The translations under genes were made by a program, and so were the position numbers. DNA of 64,000 bases, taken from contig NZ_AP022590.1 in assembly GCF_010731775.1 (NCBI RefSeq), positions 3,162,001 through 3,226,000 on the forward strand, written 5' to 3'. Origin of the DNA: Mycobacterium mantenii (lineage in GTDB: Bacteria > Actinomycetota > Actinomycetes > Mycobacteriales > Mycobacteriaceae). This document shows positions 49,936 to 59,627 of this stretch, in pieces (the stretch's first letter is position 1; every line of letters begins with the position of its first letter). Below the pieces are notes generated by a model. The model saw only the letters and a program-made list of their open reading frames with translations. It was not told where the DNA came from and did no database searches.

Positions 49936-51533
49936 TGATGCGCTCCTTCCAAAGCAACCGAGTCTGCTTCGTCGACGGGTTCGGGCATGGGAAGGGTGAA
50001 TTCGAATCGGGTCCCCTCGGTGTAGGACGTGTCGATCCGGACGGTGCCGCCGTGGTGCTCGATGATCTTCTTGACCAGTGCCAGGCCTACTCCGGTGCCG
50101 GCGTACACATCCCGGCCGTGCAGCCGCTGGAAGATCACGAAGACCTTGTCGGAGAATTCCTCCGGGATGCCGATTCCGTTGTCCGCCACGCTCAGCACCC
50201 ATTCGCCGTCATGGGTGCCGGTGCCCGGCGCGCATTCGATGACGACGCAAGGCCGACGGTCCTTGTGCCGGAACTTGATCGCGTTGCCGATCAAGTTCTG
50301 CCACAGCATTGTCAGCAGCATCGGATCCCCGACGATCTGCGGGAGCGGCTGCGCCGGCCGCACGATTTGTGCATCCGTTTCCTCAACCGCGACGGCCAGG
50401 TTCGACAGGCCGGCATCGAGCGTCGCGTCGAGTTGCACCTCGGTTTCGGTGGTGCCCAGCCGGCCGACCCGGGAGAAGGTGAGCAGGTCGTTGATCAGCG
50501 CCTGCATGCGTTTGGCGCCGTCGACCGCGAACCCGATGTATTCGATGCCGCGTTCGTCGAGCTTGTCGCCGTAGCGCTTTTCCAGCAGCTGGCAAAAGGA
50601 TGCCACCTTGCGCAGCGGCTCCTGCAGGTCATGGGATGCGACGTAGGCGAACTGCTCCAGCTCGGTGTTGGATCGCCGTAATTCCGCGGCCTGGTCGTCC
50701 AGCTGCGCCTGGGCATTCTGCGAAACCGCGAGTTCCTCGACGATGCGCTTGCGCATGTCCTCCACGTCGATCGCCATCTTCCGAATGTCCCTGGGCCGCC
50801 GCGGAGGCGAGATCGTCTCCTCGAAATTGCCCTCGGTTATCCGCCGGCAGGCCGCGGCCAGCGCCGCGATCGGCCGGGTGATCGCGGCGCGGCTGAGCAG
50901 CCCCAGCAGCAGGGCCGCCCCGATGACGATCAGCACCGTGGTGCCCAGCACCCAATCCCGCCAGCCGTTGATCTCGTTGAGCTCATCTATGGCAGCCGCC
51001 CTGGCCAACGCCAGGTGCGTGTTCTGCGTCTCGAAAAGCTCACGCAGATGGTCGAATTTGACCTTGCCCATGTCGGCCGTGCGGGGGCTGACGTACGCCG
51101 GAGTCTTGGGAGCCACGTTGGCGATCAGTGGCTCGGCATAGTTTGTCCGCCAGTCGGCGGCGGCGGCTTCCACCGCGTCCAGATCGGCCATCAGCTCCGC
51201 GCGTCCGCCCACCAGACGCCGAATTTCGTCGGCCGCATCCTGTTCGGCACGCTGCCCGTCGTAATACGGCGCGAGGAACTGCCGGTCGGCGGCGATCATG
51301 TAGCCGCGCATGCCCGTCTCCTGGTCCCGCAGCGCCGACTGCAAACGCACCGCGGCGACGCGCGCCGGCTGAATGTTCTGGGCCAATTGGCGCGACACCT
51401 CGTCGGTGCGATGCAGCAACGCGGCGCCGACCAACGCCCCGACGAGCACCGTCACCCCCATGACCCACAGCACCAACGCCAGCCATCCCCGCACGGTGAG
51501 CTCGGTGAGCCGAAGCGGACGCGATGCCATCAC
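49932..51533 (-). CDS. Membrane histidine kinase with CHASE3-like sensor
   Basis: 533 residues. Transmembrane helix 1 at about 17-40, an all-helical extracytoplasmic CHASE3-like region (QETGMRGYMIAADRQFLAPYYDGQ), helix 2 at about 193-215, HAMP (PIAALAAACRRITEGNFEE), coiled coil, then HisKA with H in FAYVASHDLQEPLRKVASF and ATPase boxes NLIGNAIKFRH and GTGVGLALVKKIIEHHGG. The HDLQEPLR form is that of phytochrome-type kinases. It starts within the stop codon of the PP2C gene (GTG 51533 or ATG 51530) and overlaps the response regulator, so a dedicated relay is likely. Confidence 0.92.
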   Translation of the reverse strand: MMASRPLRLTELTVRGWLALVLWVMGVTVLVGALVGAALLHRTDEVSRQLAQNIQPARVAAVRLQSALRDQETGMRGYMIAADRQFLAPYYDGQRAEQDAADEIRRLVGGRAELMADLDAVEAAAADWRTNYAEPLIANVAPKTPAYVSPRTADMGKVKFDHLRELFETQNTHLALARAAAIDELNEINGWRDWVLGTTVLIVIGAALLLGLLSRAAITRPIAALAAACRRITEGNFEETISPPRRPRDIRKMAIDVEDMRKRIVEELAVSQNAQAQLDDQAAELRRSNTELEQFAYVASHDLQEPLRKVASFCQLLEKRYGDKLDERGIEYIGFAVDGAKRMQALINDLLTFSRVGRLGTTETEVQLDATLDAGLSNLAVAVEETDAQIVRPAQPLPQIVGDPMLLTMLWQNLIGNAIKFRHKDRRPCVVIECAPGTGTHDGEWVLSVADNGIGIPEEFSDKVFVIFQRLHGRDVYAGTGVGLALVKKIIEHHGGTVRIDTSYTEGTRFEFTLPMPEPVDEADSVALEGAHQ

Positions 51534-52855
51534 GTGGTAGTCCTCTCGACGCGCAGGACGGCGATGTCATCGGTCAGACCGCCGCGTGGCTGGGCGAGTT
51601 CCTGGGCGCCGTTGATCAGCGCGTCGACGAACGCGTGGCCGGGCCGATCCGCGTGCGCGCGCGCCAGGGCAAGCAGGCCGTCCTCGCCGAGGCGCTGCGC
51701 GCCCTTTCCCGAATATCCCTCGAAGAGTCCGTCGGTCAGCAAGAGCAGGGCATGCCCGGTCGGCAGGTCCAGCTCCTCGGACGGCCAATCGCCGGCGTGC
51801 AGGCCCAGTGCCGGGCCACCCGCCGGCTCGTGCCACTGGACGGTTCCCCCGGCCTGCACCAACATCCCGGGATGGCCGGCACGGATGACGTTGACTCGCG
51901 GGCTGTCGGGCGCGATTTCGAGGCTGAGCACGGTCGCGAAGACCCCGGTGTCGGTTCGTTCCGAATACAAGACCCGCTCGAGTTGGCGCATCAGTTCCAC
52001 GCCGTGCACACCAGCGAAGGTGAGCGCTCGAAACGCGATCCGCAATGCCGCGCCCAGCGCCGCCTCGTGCGGACCGTGTCCGGCGACGTCACCGATCAGC
52101 ACGTGCACGATCCGGTCGGGCGTCTGGACGACGTCATAGAAGTCGCCGCACAGCAGTGCGTCTTCGCGGCTCGGCCGGTACCGGGCGACGATGTCGACGC
52201 CCGGGTTGTCCAGCAGCAGCGGCGAGGGCAGCAGGCCGCGTTCCAGCAGCGCGTTCTCCCGGGCCCGCAACTGCGTCGCATGCAGATCGGCGGCGATGAG
52301 TTCGGCGCGCTTGCGCTCGATGGCGTACAGCAGCGCGCGGCGCAGCATCTCCGGCTCGACCCGGCCCTTGACCATGTAGTCCTGCGCACCGGCGGCGACG
52401 GCCGAAGCACCGAAGTACTCGTCGTTCAGTCCGGTGAGCACCACGATAGGGACGGTGCCGTCGACGTGGGCGATGCGGTTCAGCGCGTCGATTCCACTGG
52501 CGTCGGGCAGGTGCAGGTCCAGCAGCACGCAGTCGGGCCGGGCGGATTTCAGCTCGCGTTCGGCATCCGCCATCGACTGCGCCCACACCACCCGGATGTC
52601 GGTGACCGCGTCGGCGATCAGGTCTTCCACCAGCACCGCGTCGGCGCGGTCGTCCTCGACCAACAGCAACGACAAGGACTGCCAGCTCGCCGTCGGGGTG
52701 ACTGGGGCGCGCGTCGGTATCAATTCCCGGCCATCTGTAGACGGGCAGGGGCAGTCACGTGTTGCACCGTAGACCCCCTTGCCGCGATAAGACCCTTGCC
52801 TCGGTGGTCGGACGCGAGTCGGTGCCTGTTTACCGACCGTCAGTGCGGGCTTCAC
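51530..52855 (-). CDS. Receiver domain fused to PP2C-type (SpoIIE/RsbU) phosphatase
   Basis: 441 residues from the GTG at 52855; the first 50 or so are poorly structured and the TTG at 52723 is an alternative. Residues about 60-180 are a receiver domain with LLLVEDDRAD and phospho-acceptor Asp in CVLLDLHLP. Residues about 215-440 are a PP2C-like phosphatase: ALLCGDFYDVVQTP, VLIGDVAGHGPHEAALG, LLLLTDGLFEGY and GGLTDDIAVLRVE hold the metal-binding aspartates. Such proteins dephosphorylate anti-anti-sigma factors; no STAS or anti-sigma gene is in this window, so the target is elsewhere. First gene of the operon. Confidence 0.87.
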   Translation of the reverse strand: MKPALTVGKQAPTRVRPPRQGSYRGKGVYGATRDCPCPSTDGRELIPTRAPVTPTASWQSLSLLLVEDDRADAVLVEDLIADAVTDIRVVWAQSMADAERELKSARPDCVLLDLHLPDASGIDALNRIAHVDGTVPIVVLTGLNDEYFGASAVAAGAQDYMVKGRVEPEMLRRALLYAIERKRAELIAADLHATQLRARENALLERGLLPSPLLLDNPGVDIVARYRPSREDALLCGDFYDVVQTPDRIVHVLIGDVAGHGPHEAALGAALRIAFRALTFAGVHGVELMRQLERVLYSERTDTGVFATVLSLEIAPDSPRVNVIRAGHPGMLVQAGGTVQWHEPAGGPALGLHAGDWPSEELDLPTGHALLLLTDGLFEGYSGKGAQRLGEDGLLALARAHADRPGHAFVDALINGAQELAQPRGGLTDDIAVLRVERTTT

Positions 52856-52919
52856 GCACCGAGTGGAGATCCTAGGCGGTGCGGCTCGGCTTTTCCCAGC
52901 GGCATCGCCGGAAAACGTG

Positions 52920-54089
52920 TCAGCGCAGCAACGCCCGTGACATCACCACGCGCTGAATCTGATTGGTGCCTTCGTAGATCTGAGTGATCTTGGCGTCGCG
53001 CATCATCCGCTCGACGGGAAAGTCGATGGTGTAGCCGGCGCCGCCGAACAGCTGCACCGCGTCGGTGGTCACCTCCATCGCGACGTCGGAAGCCAGGCAC
53101 TTGGATGCCGCGGAGATGAAGCCCAGGTGGGATTCGCCGCGCTCGGCGCGGGCGGCGGCGTGATACACCATCAGCCGGGCGGACTCCACCTTCATGGCCA
53201 TGTCGGCGAGCATGAACTGCACACCCTGGTTGTCGCTGACCGGACGGCCGAACTGCTTGCGGTCCTTGGTGTAGCCGATGGCGGCGTCCAGCGCGCCCTG
53301 GGCGATGCCGACGGCCTGGGCGCCGATGGTGGGCCGGGTGTGGTCCAGCGTGGCGAGCGCGGTCTTGAAGCCGGTGCCCGGCTCGCCGATGATCCGATCG
53401 CCCGGAATGCGGCAGTTCTCGAAGTACAGCTCGGTGGTCGGCGAGCCTTTGATGCCCAGCTTCTTCTCCTTCGGACCGACGCTGAAGCCCTCGTCGTCCT
53501 TGTGCACCATGAACGACGAGATGCCGTTGGCGCCCTTGTCCGGATCGGTCACGGCCATCACCGTGTACCAGCTCGACTTGCCGCCGTTGGTGATCCAGCA
53601 CTTGGCGCCGTTGAGAATCCAGTCGTCCCCGTCGGCCTTGGCCCGGGTCCGCATCGACGCCGCGTCGCTGCCGGCCTCGCGCTCGCTCAGCGCGTAGGAC
53701 GCCATCGCCGAGCCGTCCGCGATCGACGGCAGCACCTGCTTCTTGAGCTCGTCGGAGCCCCGCAGGATCAGCCCCATGGTGCCCAGCTTGTTGACCGCGG
53801 GAATCAGCGACGCCGACGTGTCGACGCGGGCGACCTCCTCGATCACGATGCACGCCGCCACCGAGTCCGCACCCTGCCCGCCGTACTCCTCGGGCACGTG
53901 CACGGCGTTGAACCCGGAGGCGTTCAGCGCCTCCAGCGCCTCGTCGGGGAAGCGGGAATTCTCGTCCACGTCGGCGGCGTGCGGAGCGATCTCCTTCTCC
54001 GCCAGCGCGCGGATGGCCGCGCGCAGCTCCTGGTGCTCTGCGGGCAGTTGAAACAGATCGAAGTCGGGGTTTCCGGCCCAGCCAGCCAT
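52920..54089 (-). CDS. fadE25: Acyl-CoA dehydrogenase FadE25
   Basis: 389 residues, orthologue of Rv3274c. First step of beta-oxidation. Signatures are YALSEREAGSDAASMRTRA, WITNGGKSSWYTVMAVT, DRKQFGRPVSDNQGVQFMLADMAMKVESARLM and the C-terminal catalytic region GGAGYTIDFPVERMMRDAKITQIYEGTNQIQR. Starts with ATG at 54089 and lies 24 bp after purE on the same strand. Confidence 0.96.
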   Translation of the reverse strand: MAGWAGNPDFDLFQLPAEHQELRAAIRALAEKEIAPHAADVDENSRFPDEALEALNASGFNAVHVPEEYGGQGADSVAACIVIEEVARVDTSASLIPAVNKLGTMGLILRGSDELKKQVLPSIADGSAMASYALSEREAGSDAASMRTRAKADGDDWILNGAKCWITNGGKSSWYTVMAVTDPDKGANGISSFMVHKDDEGFSVGPKEKKLGIKGSPTTELYFENCRIPGDRIIGEPGTGFKTALATLDHTRPTIGAQAVGIAQGALDAAIGYTKDRKQFGRPVSDNQGVQFMLADMAMKVESARLMVYHAAARAERGESHLGFISAASKCLASDVAMEVTTDAVQLFGGAGYTIDFPVERMMRDAKITQIYEGTNQIQRVVMSRALLR

Positions 54090-54113
54090 TGTGAGAGCCT
54101 CCTAATCTTCTTG

Positions 54114-54635
54114 CTACTCGCCGGTAACTTTACCCTGACGCTGCTGCAGCGCCTCATCCTTGGCCCGCACGCTGCGCGCCAGCTCTTCTTGGAACTCGAC
54201 GAGTCGCGCACGCAGCGCCGGGTCCGACGACCCCAGGATGCGCACGGCGAGCAGGCCGGCGTTGCGGGCCCCGCCGATGGAGACGGTGGCCACCGGGACA
54301 CCCGCGGGCATCTGCACGATCGACAGCAACGAGTCCAGGCCGTCGAGACGTGCCAGCGGCACCGGCACGCCGATCACCGGCAGCGGCGTCGCGGACGCGA
54401 CCATTCCGGGCAGGTGCGCGGCTCCCCCGGCGCCGGCGATGATCACCTCGAGGCCGCGCCCGGCCGCGTCGCGGGCATAGTCGAACATCGCCTGCGGGGT
54501 GCGGTGCGCGGAGACAACCCGGACCTCGGCCGGCACGTCGAACTCGGCCAGCGCCGCCGCGGCGTCCTGCATAACCGACCAGTCGCTGTCGCTGCCCATG
54601 ATCACCCCGACGCGCGCCTGCTGAGCATCACCCAT
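54114..54635 (-). CDS. purE: N5-carboxyaminoimidazole ribonucleotide mutase
   Basis: 173 residues. [13 protein letters not shown] and VVSAHRTP carry the Ser, Asp and His that act in the mutase; [13 protein letters not shown] closes the site. Works after PurK in purine synthesis. Start overlaps the purK stop by 8 bp. A charged C-terminal tail follows the core. Confidence 0.97.
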   Translation of the reverse strand: MGDAQQARVGVIMGSDSDWSVMQDAAAALAEFDVPAEVRVVSAHRTPQAMFDYARDAAGRGLEVIIAGAGGAAHLPGMVASATPLPVIGVPVPLARLDGLDSLLSIVQMPAGVPVATVSIGGARNAGLLAVRILGSSDPALRARLVEFQEELARSVRAKDEALQQRQGKVTGE

Positions 54636-55902
54636 GCGGATCCCATCCGTCCGTCCACTGCCCGTGTGACAACCAGTGTGCCGCCAGCTCGGCGCGTTCC
54701 CGCAGCTTCGTCACGTTTTCCTGATCCGCCGGCCCGGGGCCGACGAAGTTGATGTGCCCGACCTTGCGGCCGGGGCGTTCTTCTTTGCCGTAGAGGTGGA
54801 CCCGGGCGTCGGGCATCCGCGCGAACAAATGATGCAGCCGCTCGTCCACGCTCATCCGCGGGACTTCGGGAGCGCCCAGCACGTTCGCCATCACGGTGAC
54901 CGGCGCGAGGGCGTCGGTATCGCCGAGTGGATAGTCCAGCACGGCACGCACATGCTGTTCGAACTGACTGGTGCGCGACCCGTCCATGGTCCAGTGCCCG
55001 GAGTTGTGCGGCCGCATCGCCAGCTCGTTGACCAGCAGCGCACCGTCGACCGTTTCGAACAGCTCGACCGCGAGCACCCCGACCACGCCGAGTTCGGCCG
55101 CTAACCGCAACGCCAGCCGCTGCGCTTCGGCGGCCCGTTCGCCGGGCAACTCCGGGGCGGGCGCGATCACCTGCACGCAGATCCCGTCCCGTTGCACCGT
55201 CTCGACGACCGGCCACGCCGCGCCCTGACCGAACGGTGACCGCGCCACCAACGCCGACAACTCCCGGCGCAGATTCACCTGCTCCTCGGCCATCACCGGC
55301 ACGCCGTCGGCCAGGAACGCGGCCGCGATCTCACTCGCGTGCGACGGGTCGCGCGCCATCCGCACCCCGCGCCCGTCGTAACCACCGCGCACCGCCTTCA
55401 CGACCACGGGGCCAACGATGCGCCGCGCGAAGGCGTCGAGTTCGTCGACGCTCCGGATCTCGGCGTAGCGGGGCACCGGGACGCCGAGGGCCTCGAGCCG
55501 CCGCCGCATGACGAGCTTGTCCTGCGCGTGCACCAGCGCCTGCGGCGGCGGCGCCACGTTGACGCCCTCGGCGACCAGCTTCTCCAGCAGTTCGTTCGGC
55601 ACGTGCTCGTGGTCGAAGGTCAGCACGTCGGCGCCCGCCGCGACCCGGCGCAGGGCCTCGAGGTCGGTGTGTGAGCCGATCACCACGTCGGGCGCGACCA
55701 GCGCGGCCGGCTCGTCGGCGGCGGTGGCCAGCACCCGCAGCGTCTGGCCCAGCGCGATCGCCGCCTGGTGGGTCATCCGGGCGAGCTGACCGCCGCCGAC
55801 CATCGCGACGACGGGGACGACGCGGGGGCCGGCCCGGGTGGCAGCGGGGGGCGTCTCGAGGGGGGCGGCGCCCGGCGGGCGTGTACTCGGCACGGCCATC
55901 AT
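54628..55902 (-). CDS. purK: N5-carboxyaminoimidazole ribonucleotide synthase
   Basis: 424 residues. ATP-grasp enzyme: [21 protein letters not shown] at the N-terminus, [29 protein letters not shown], and [17 protein letters not shown] at the metal site. ATG at 55902 (MMAVPS) is the start matching other mycobacteria; a TTG at 55920 is unlikely. Divergent from the GtrA gene. Confidence 0.96.
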   Translation of the reverse strand: MMAVPSTRPPGAAPLETPPAATRAGPRVVPVVAMVGGGQLARMTHQAAIALGQTLRVLATAADEPAALVAPDVVIGSHTDLEALRRVAAGADVLTFDHEHVPNELLEKLVAEGVNVAPPPQALVHAQDKLVMRRRLEALGVPVPRYAEIRSVDELDAFARRIVGPVVVKAVRGGYDGRGVRMARDPSHASEIAAAFLADGVPVMAEEQVNLRRELSALVARSPFGQGAAWPVVETVQRDGICVQVIAPAPELPGERAAEAQRLALRLAAELGVVGVLAVELFETVDGALLVNELAMRPHNSGHWTMDGSRTSQFEQHVRAVLDYPLGDTDALAPVTVMANVLGAPEVPRMSVDERLHHLFARMPDARVHLYGKEERPGRKVGHINFVGPGPADQENVTKLRERAELAAHWLSHGQWTDGWDPHG

Positions 55903-56012
55903 GGTGTCACGGCGAAACAATGCGGCGCTAAAGGCGTGTTGACCGGGGCTGACACCGAATTGTTATGTAGTATTTTGCGTCGAATTTGTGTCCGTCCGTA
56001 CACTGACGTGTT

Positions 56013-56672
56013 GTGTCCTTCGCCGAAGCCACGATCACGCGTCTACCTAGGGTTATGCAGCCCTATTTGCTACGCCACCACGAACTGATCAAATTCGCCA
56101 TCGTCGGCGGAACCACATTCGTCATCGACTCGGCGATTTTCTACACGCTGAAGCTGACAATTCTGGAACCCAAACCGGTGACCGCGAAGGTGATCGCCGG
56201 CATTGTGGCAGTCATCGCCTCCTACGTGCTGAACCGGGAATGGAGCTTCCGTAATCGCGGTGGGCGCGAGCGCCACCACGAGGCGCTGCTGTTCTTCGCG
56301 TTCAGCGGCGTGGGGGTGCTGCTCTCCATGGCACCCCTGTGGTTCTCCAGCTACGTGTTGCAGCTGCGCGAGCCGACGGTGTCGCTGGCGGTGGAAAACG
56401 TCGCCGACTTCATCTCGGCCTACATCATCGGCAACTTGCTGCAGATGGCATTCCGGTTCTGGGCGTTCCGGCGCTGGGTGTTCCCCGACCAGTTCGCCCG
56501 GGACCCCGAGAAGGCCCTGGAATCCGCGCTTACCGCCGGTGGCATCGCCGAAATCTTCGAGGACGAGATCGAGGGCGGCAACGTCACTCTGCTGCGCGCC
56601 TGGCGCAACCGGGCCGGCCGGCTGGGTCAGCTGGGCGATTCCTCCGAACCCAGGGTGTCGAAGACTTCGTGA
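56013..56672 (+). CDS. GtrA-like membrane protein
   Basis: 219 residues, orthologue of Rv3277. Four transmembrane helices: IKFAIVGGTTFVIDSAIFYTL, VIAGIVAVIASYVLNREWSF, LLFFAFSGVGVLLSMAPLWF and the FISAYIIGNLLQMAFRFWAFRRWVF region. GtrA proteins are thought to flip polyprenyl-linked sugars for wall polysaccharides. GTG at 56013. Its last 46 bp overlap the 3' end of the PH-domain gene on the other strand. Confidence 0.9.
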   Translation: MSFAEATITRLPRVMQPYLLRHHELIKFAIVGGTTFVIDSAIFYTLKLTILEPKPVTAKVIAGIVAVIASYVLNREWSFRNRGGRERHHEALLFFAFSGVGVLLSMAPLWFSSYVLQLREPTVSLAVENVADFISAYIIGNLLQMAFRFWAFRRWVFPDQFARDPEKALESALTAGGIAEIFEDEIEGGNVTLLRAWRNRAGRLGQLGDSSEPRVSKTS

Positions 56673-57145
56673 TATAGCAGCGCGTGCACCTCGCGCAGCC
56701 GCGGAATGTCGGAGAACTCCAACGGATCTTGTGACGCCGATTCGATGATCAGCGTCCCGGTGCGGAACATGCGCTCGATGATCCGGTCGCGGAATTCCAC
56801 GCTGTTGATCCGGGCCAGCGGGATGTCGATGCCGGTGCGAGTGGCCACCCCGTGCCGAAACATCACCCGCCGGTTGGTCACCACGAAGTGGGTGGTCAGC
56901 CAGCTCAGGAACGGCCACAGCGTCAGCCAGCCGACGATCACCAGCCAGATGCCCCAGATGACGCCGTAGATGATGTTCTTGGCGAGCTGCTCCCAGTGCG
57001 TCGAATTGAGATATCCCGAGCCGAACGCGGCCAGGCCGGTCACCAGAATGAACACCAACACCGGCCAGATCAGCCGCTTCCAGTGCGGGTGGCGGTGCAC
57101 GATGACGTGTTCGCCGGCGGCCAGAACGTTATCCGGGTAGCCCAT
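56627..57145 (-). CDS. PH-domain membrane protein
   Basis: 172 residues, orthologue of Rv3278c. Two membrane segments (RLIWPVLVFILVTGLAAFGSGYL and IIYGVIWGIWLVIVGWLTLWPFLS) precede a bacterial PH domain (FVVTNRRVMFRHGVATRTGIDIPLARINSVEF; TLIIESASQDPLEF). Function unknown. ATG at 57145 (MGYPDNVL) chosen because it matches the M. tuberculosis start; ATG at 57157 also possible. Confidence 0.9.
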   Translation of the reverse strand: MGYPDNVLAAGEHVIVHRHPHWKRLIWPVLVFILVTGLAAFGSGYLNSTHWEQLAKNIIYGVIWGIWLVIVGWLTLWPFLSWLTTHFVVTNRRVMFRHGVATRTGIDIPLARINSVEFRDRIIERMFRTGTLIIESASQDPLEFSDIPRLREVHALLYHEVFDTLGSEESPS

Positions 57146-57187
57146 GCCCGCCGACATTAGCTGTGCACCGCGACAATCCGCGGGCAA

Positions 57188-58006
57188 CTAGCGCAAATGC
57201 ACCACGTCGCCGGCCGAGACGACGACGCCCTGCCCGCCACTTTCCAGACACAGCCTGCCCTGGTCATCGATGCCGCTCGCGGTCCCGTCGACCTGTTTGC
57301 CGCCGGGCAGGTGCGCGCGCACCCGGGTGCCGATGGTCAGGCTGCGTGCCCGGTAGTCGGCGGCCAGCGCCCAGTCGGCGCCGCGCGCGGCGCGCCAGGC
57401 CACGATCCGCCGGCCCAGCTCGCGCAGCAGGTCGGACACCAGCCGGGTGCGGTCCGGCATTGCCACCCCGAGGTCGACCAGCGAAGTCGCATCCTCGATG
57501 CCGTCGGGAGCCTGAAACACGTTGAGCCCCAATCCGATCACCACCACCGGCTTCGCCACCCCGGCGAGGATTCCGGCCAGCTTGCCCGGCGAGTCCGGCG
57601 GACCCGCCAGCACGTCGTTGGGCCATTTGAGACCAGCCCGCGCCCCCGTCGCCGCCAGCAGCGGCGTCACGGTGTCGACGACCGCCACCCCGGTGGCCAG
57701 CGGCAGCCAGCCCCATCCGGTGGTCGGCACGTCGACGACGCTGACCCCGAACGACATGGTGATCTGCGCGCGCGGCGTGGCCGACCAGCCGCGGCCGTGC
57801 CGCCCGCGCCCCGCGGTCTGGTGTTCGGCGATCAGCACCGCACCGGCGACGTCGTCGCCCGCCGCCGCGCGCGCCAGCAGGTCGGCGTTGGTGGAGCCGG
57901 TCTGCTCGACGACGTCGAGCTTGCGCCAGCCCAGCCCGGTCCCGATCAACTCGGCGCGCAGCGCGCTCTCATCCAACGGTGCCCGGGGCTGATCTCGTTC
58001 TGTCAC
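57188..58006 (-). CDS. birA: Biotin--[acetyl-CoA-carboxylase] ligase
   Basis: 272 residues, single catalytic domain without an N-terminal DNA-binding domain. Biotin/ATP loop GRGRHGRGW, KWPNDVLAG and the C-terminal SH3-like cap are present; GSTNADLLARA binds biotin. It attaches biotin to the carrier domain of AccA-type subunits, such as accA3 at the end of this window. Stop lies 42 bp upstream of the PH-domain gene. Confidence 0.96.
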   Translation of the reverse strand: MTERDQPRAPLDESALRAELIGTGLGWRKLDVVEQTGSTNADLLARAAAGDDVAGAVLIAEHQTAGRGRHGRGWSATPRAQITMSFGVSVVDVPTTGWGWLPLATGVAVVDTVTPLLAATGARAGLKWPNDVLAGPPDSPGKLAGILAGVAKPVVVIGLGLNVFQAPDGIEDATSLVDLGVAMPDRTRLVSDLLRELGRRIVAWRAARGADWALAADYRARSLTIGTRVRAHLPGGKQVDGTASGIDDQGRLCLESGGQGVVVSAGDVVHLR

Positions 58007-58023
58007 CGCACCCAGCCTAGAAC

Positions 58024-59592
58024 TCAGGGCCGACGGTCGCGCATGTCCAGAACCGCCAAATGGCTGAACAGCATGCTGGTTCCGATCGGGTTGCCGCCGC
58101 CGGGATACGCGGTGCCGCTGGGCGCGGCCATGGTGTTGCCGGCGGCGTAGAGGCCGGGGATCGGATTGCCGTTCGCGTCGAGCACCCGCGCCGCGGTGTC
58201 GGTGCGCAGACCGCCCTTAGTGCCCAGATCCGAGATGCCGAACGCCGCCGCGTGATACGGCGGGCGGTCGATGGGCACCAGCGGCGAGGCGCCCCCCGAG
58301 AACGCGCGGTCGAACGCCTCGTCGCCCCGGCCGAAGTCTTGGTCGACCCCGGCGGCGGCGAATTCGTTGAACCGGGCCACGGTTGCGGCCAGCGCAGGCC
58401 CCGGCACGCCGATCTTGGCGGCGAGTTCCTCGAGGGTGTTCGCGGTGTGCCAGAGGCCTGCGGCGACGTACTTCTCGGTCTCGACGATGGTGACGTTGGC
58501 CGCCTTCACCGGCGGCACCTCGCCCTCCTTGTCGTCGTAGATCATCCAGTACGGCAACGTGATCGACCCGTCCTGCAGCTGCGCGATGATCTCGCGGCCG
58601 GCCCGGTCGTAGGCCCGGGACTCGTTGACGAACCGGTTGCCGTCGTGGTTGACGAAGATGCCGCCGGTGAACCACAGCGCGAACGCCGAGCGGCCGTCGG
58701 GGTGGGTCATGCCCGGCGACCACCACGCCTGGTCCAGTAGGTCGGTGTCGGCGCCCGCGGCGATGCCGGCCTGCAGCGCCAGGCCACGACTTCCCGGGCC
58801 GCCCATGGTGTCCCGCGACGTTCCCGGCACGCCGTAGCGCCGCCGCAGCTCCTCGTTGGCTTCGAAGCCCCCGGCGGCCAGCAGCACCCCGCGCCGGGCG
58901 CGGATGGCACGGCGCTCGCCGTCGGTCTCGACGACCGCTCCCGTCACCCGGCCGTCCGAAACCACCACCTCGACCAGGGCGGTGTCACGCCGCAGCAACG
59001 CCGCCGGGTACTGCCCGATGGCCTTGAGGAACCGCGCGATCAGCGCGCGCCCCCCGACGTAGTAGTCGGACGGGGGTTCGGCGCCGAGCCGGTCGGTGTC
59101 CAGCGGCCCGCGGATCGCCTCGCGGTATTCGGGGGCGGCGGCCACCGCCAGCGGCTTGGCCGCGATGTGGCGCTGACCGTCCAGGCGCGCCTTCGGCGCC
59201 GTGCCGTAGTAGTCGGGCCAGGGCAACGGCACGAACTTCAGGTTGGGGTCGGCCTCCAGGTACTCGATCAGCCCGGCGCCGCCGCGCACAAACGTCTCCT
59301 GCAGTTCGCGGGGGGTGCGATCGCCCACCACGGCGCGGTAGTAGGTGAGCGCGTCCTCGATGGTGTCGTCTGTGCCGGCGCGAACCAGCACGGGATTGCA
59401 CGGGAACCAGACGCCGCCCCCGCCCGAGTAAGCGGTGGTGCCACCGAGTTTGGACGTCGCCTCGACCAGCACGACGTCGAGACCTTCGCGCGCCGCGGTG
59501 TACGCACCGGTCACACCGCCGCCGCCCGACCCCGCAACCAGCACGTCGCATTCGGCCACCCAGTCCGCGGTTCCCAACGGGCGGGCGTCCAT
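58024..59592 (-). CDS. FAD-dependent dehydrogenase of the 3-ketosteroid delta1-dehydrogenase/fumarate reductase family
   Basis: 522 residues. The FAD-binding fold is [24 protein letters not shown] (about 15-38), with [17 protein letters not shown], and the C-terminal FAD region [28 protein letters not shown], which retains the Tyr-x3-Gly type pattern of KstD-like enzymes. Substrate is unknown; steroid-ring or other enone dehydrogenation is plausible. As I recall, birA and accD5 are adjacent in M. tuberculosis, so this gene is extra. Only 35 bp separate its start from accD5 on the other strand. Confidence 0.87.
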   Translation of the reverse strand: MDARPLGTADWVAECDVLVAGSGGGGVTGAYTAAREGLDVVLVEATSKLGGTTAYSGGGGVWFPCNPVLVRAGTDDTIEDALTYYRAVVGDRTPRELQETFVRGGAGLIEYLEADPNLKFVPLPWPDYYGTAPKARLDGQRHIAAKPLAVAAAPEYREAIRGPLDTDRLGAEPPSDYYVGGRALIARFLKAIGQYPAALLRRDTALVEVVVSDGRVTGAVVETDGERRAIRARRGVLLAAGGFEANEELRRRYGVPGTSRDTMGGPGSRGLALQAGIAAGADTDLLDQAWWSPGMTHPDGRSAFALWFTGGIFVNHDGNRFVNESRAYDRAGREIIAQLQDGSITLPYWMIYDDKEGEVPPVKAANVTIVETEKYVAAGLWHTANTLEELAAKIGVPGPALAATVARFNEFAAAGVDQDFGRGDEAFDRAFSGGASPLVPIDRPPYHAAAFGISDLGTKGGLRTDTAARVLDANGNPIPGLYAAGNTMAAPSGTAYPGGGNPIGTSMLFSHLAVLDMRDRRP

Positions 59593-59627
59593 CAGCGGAG
59601 ACTACCTCGCCGCTAAGCTCGACTCCC

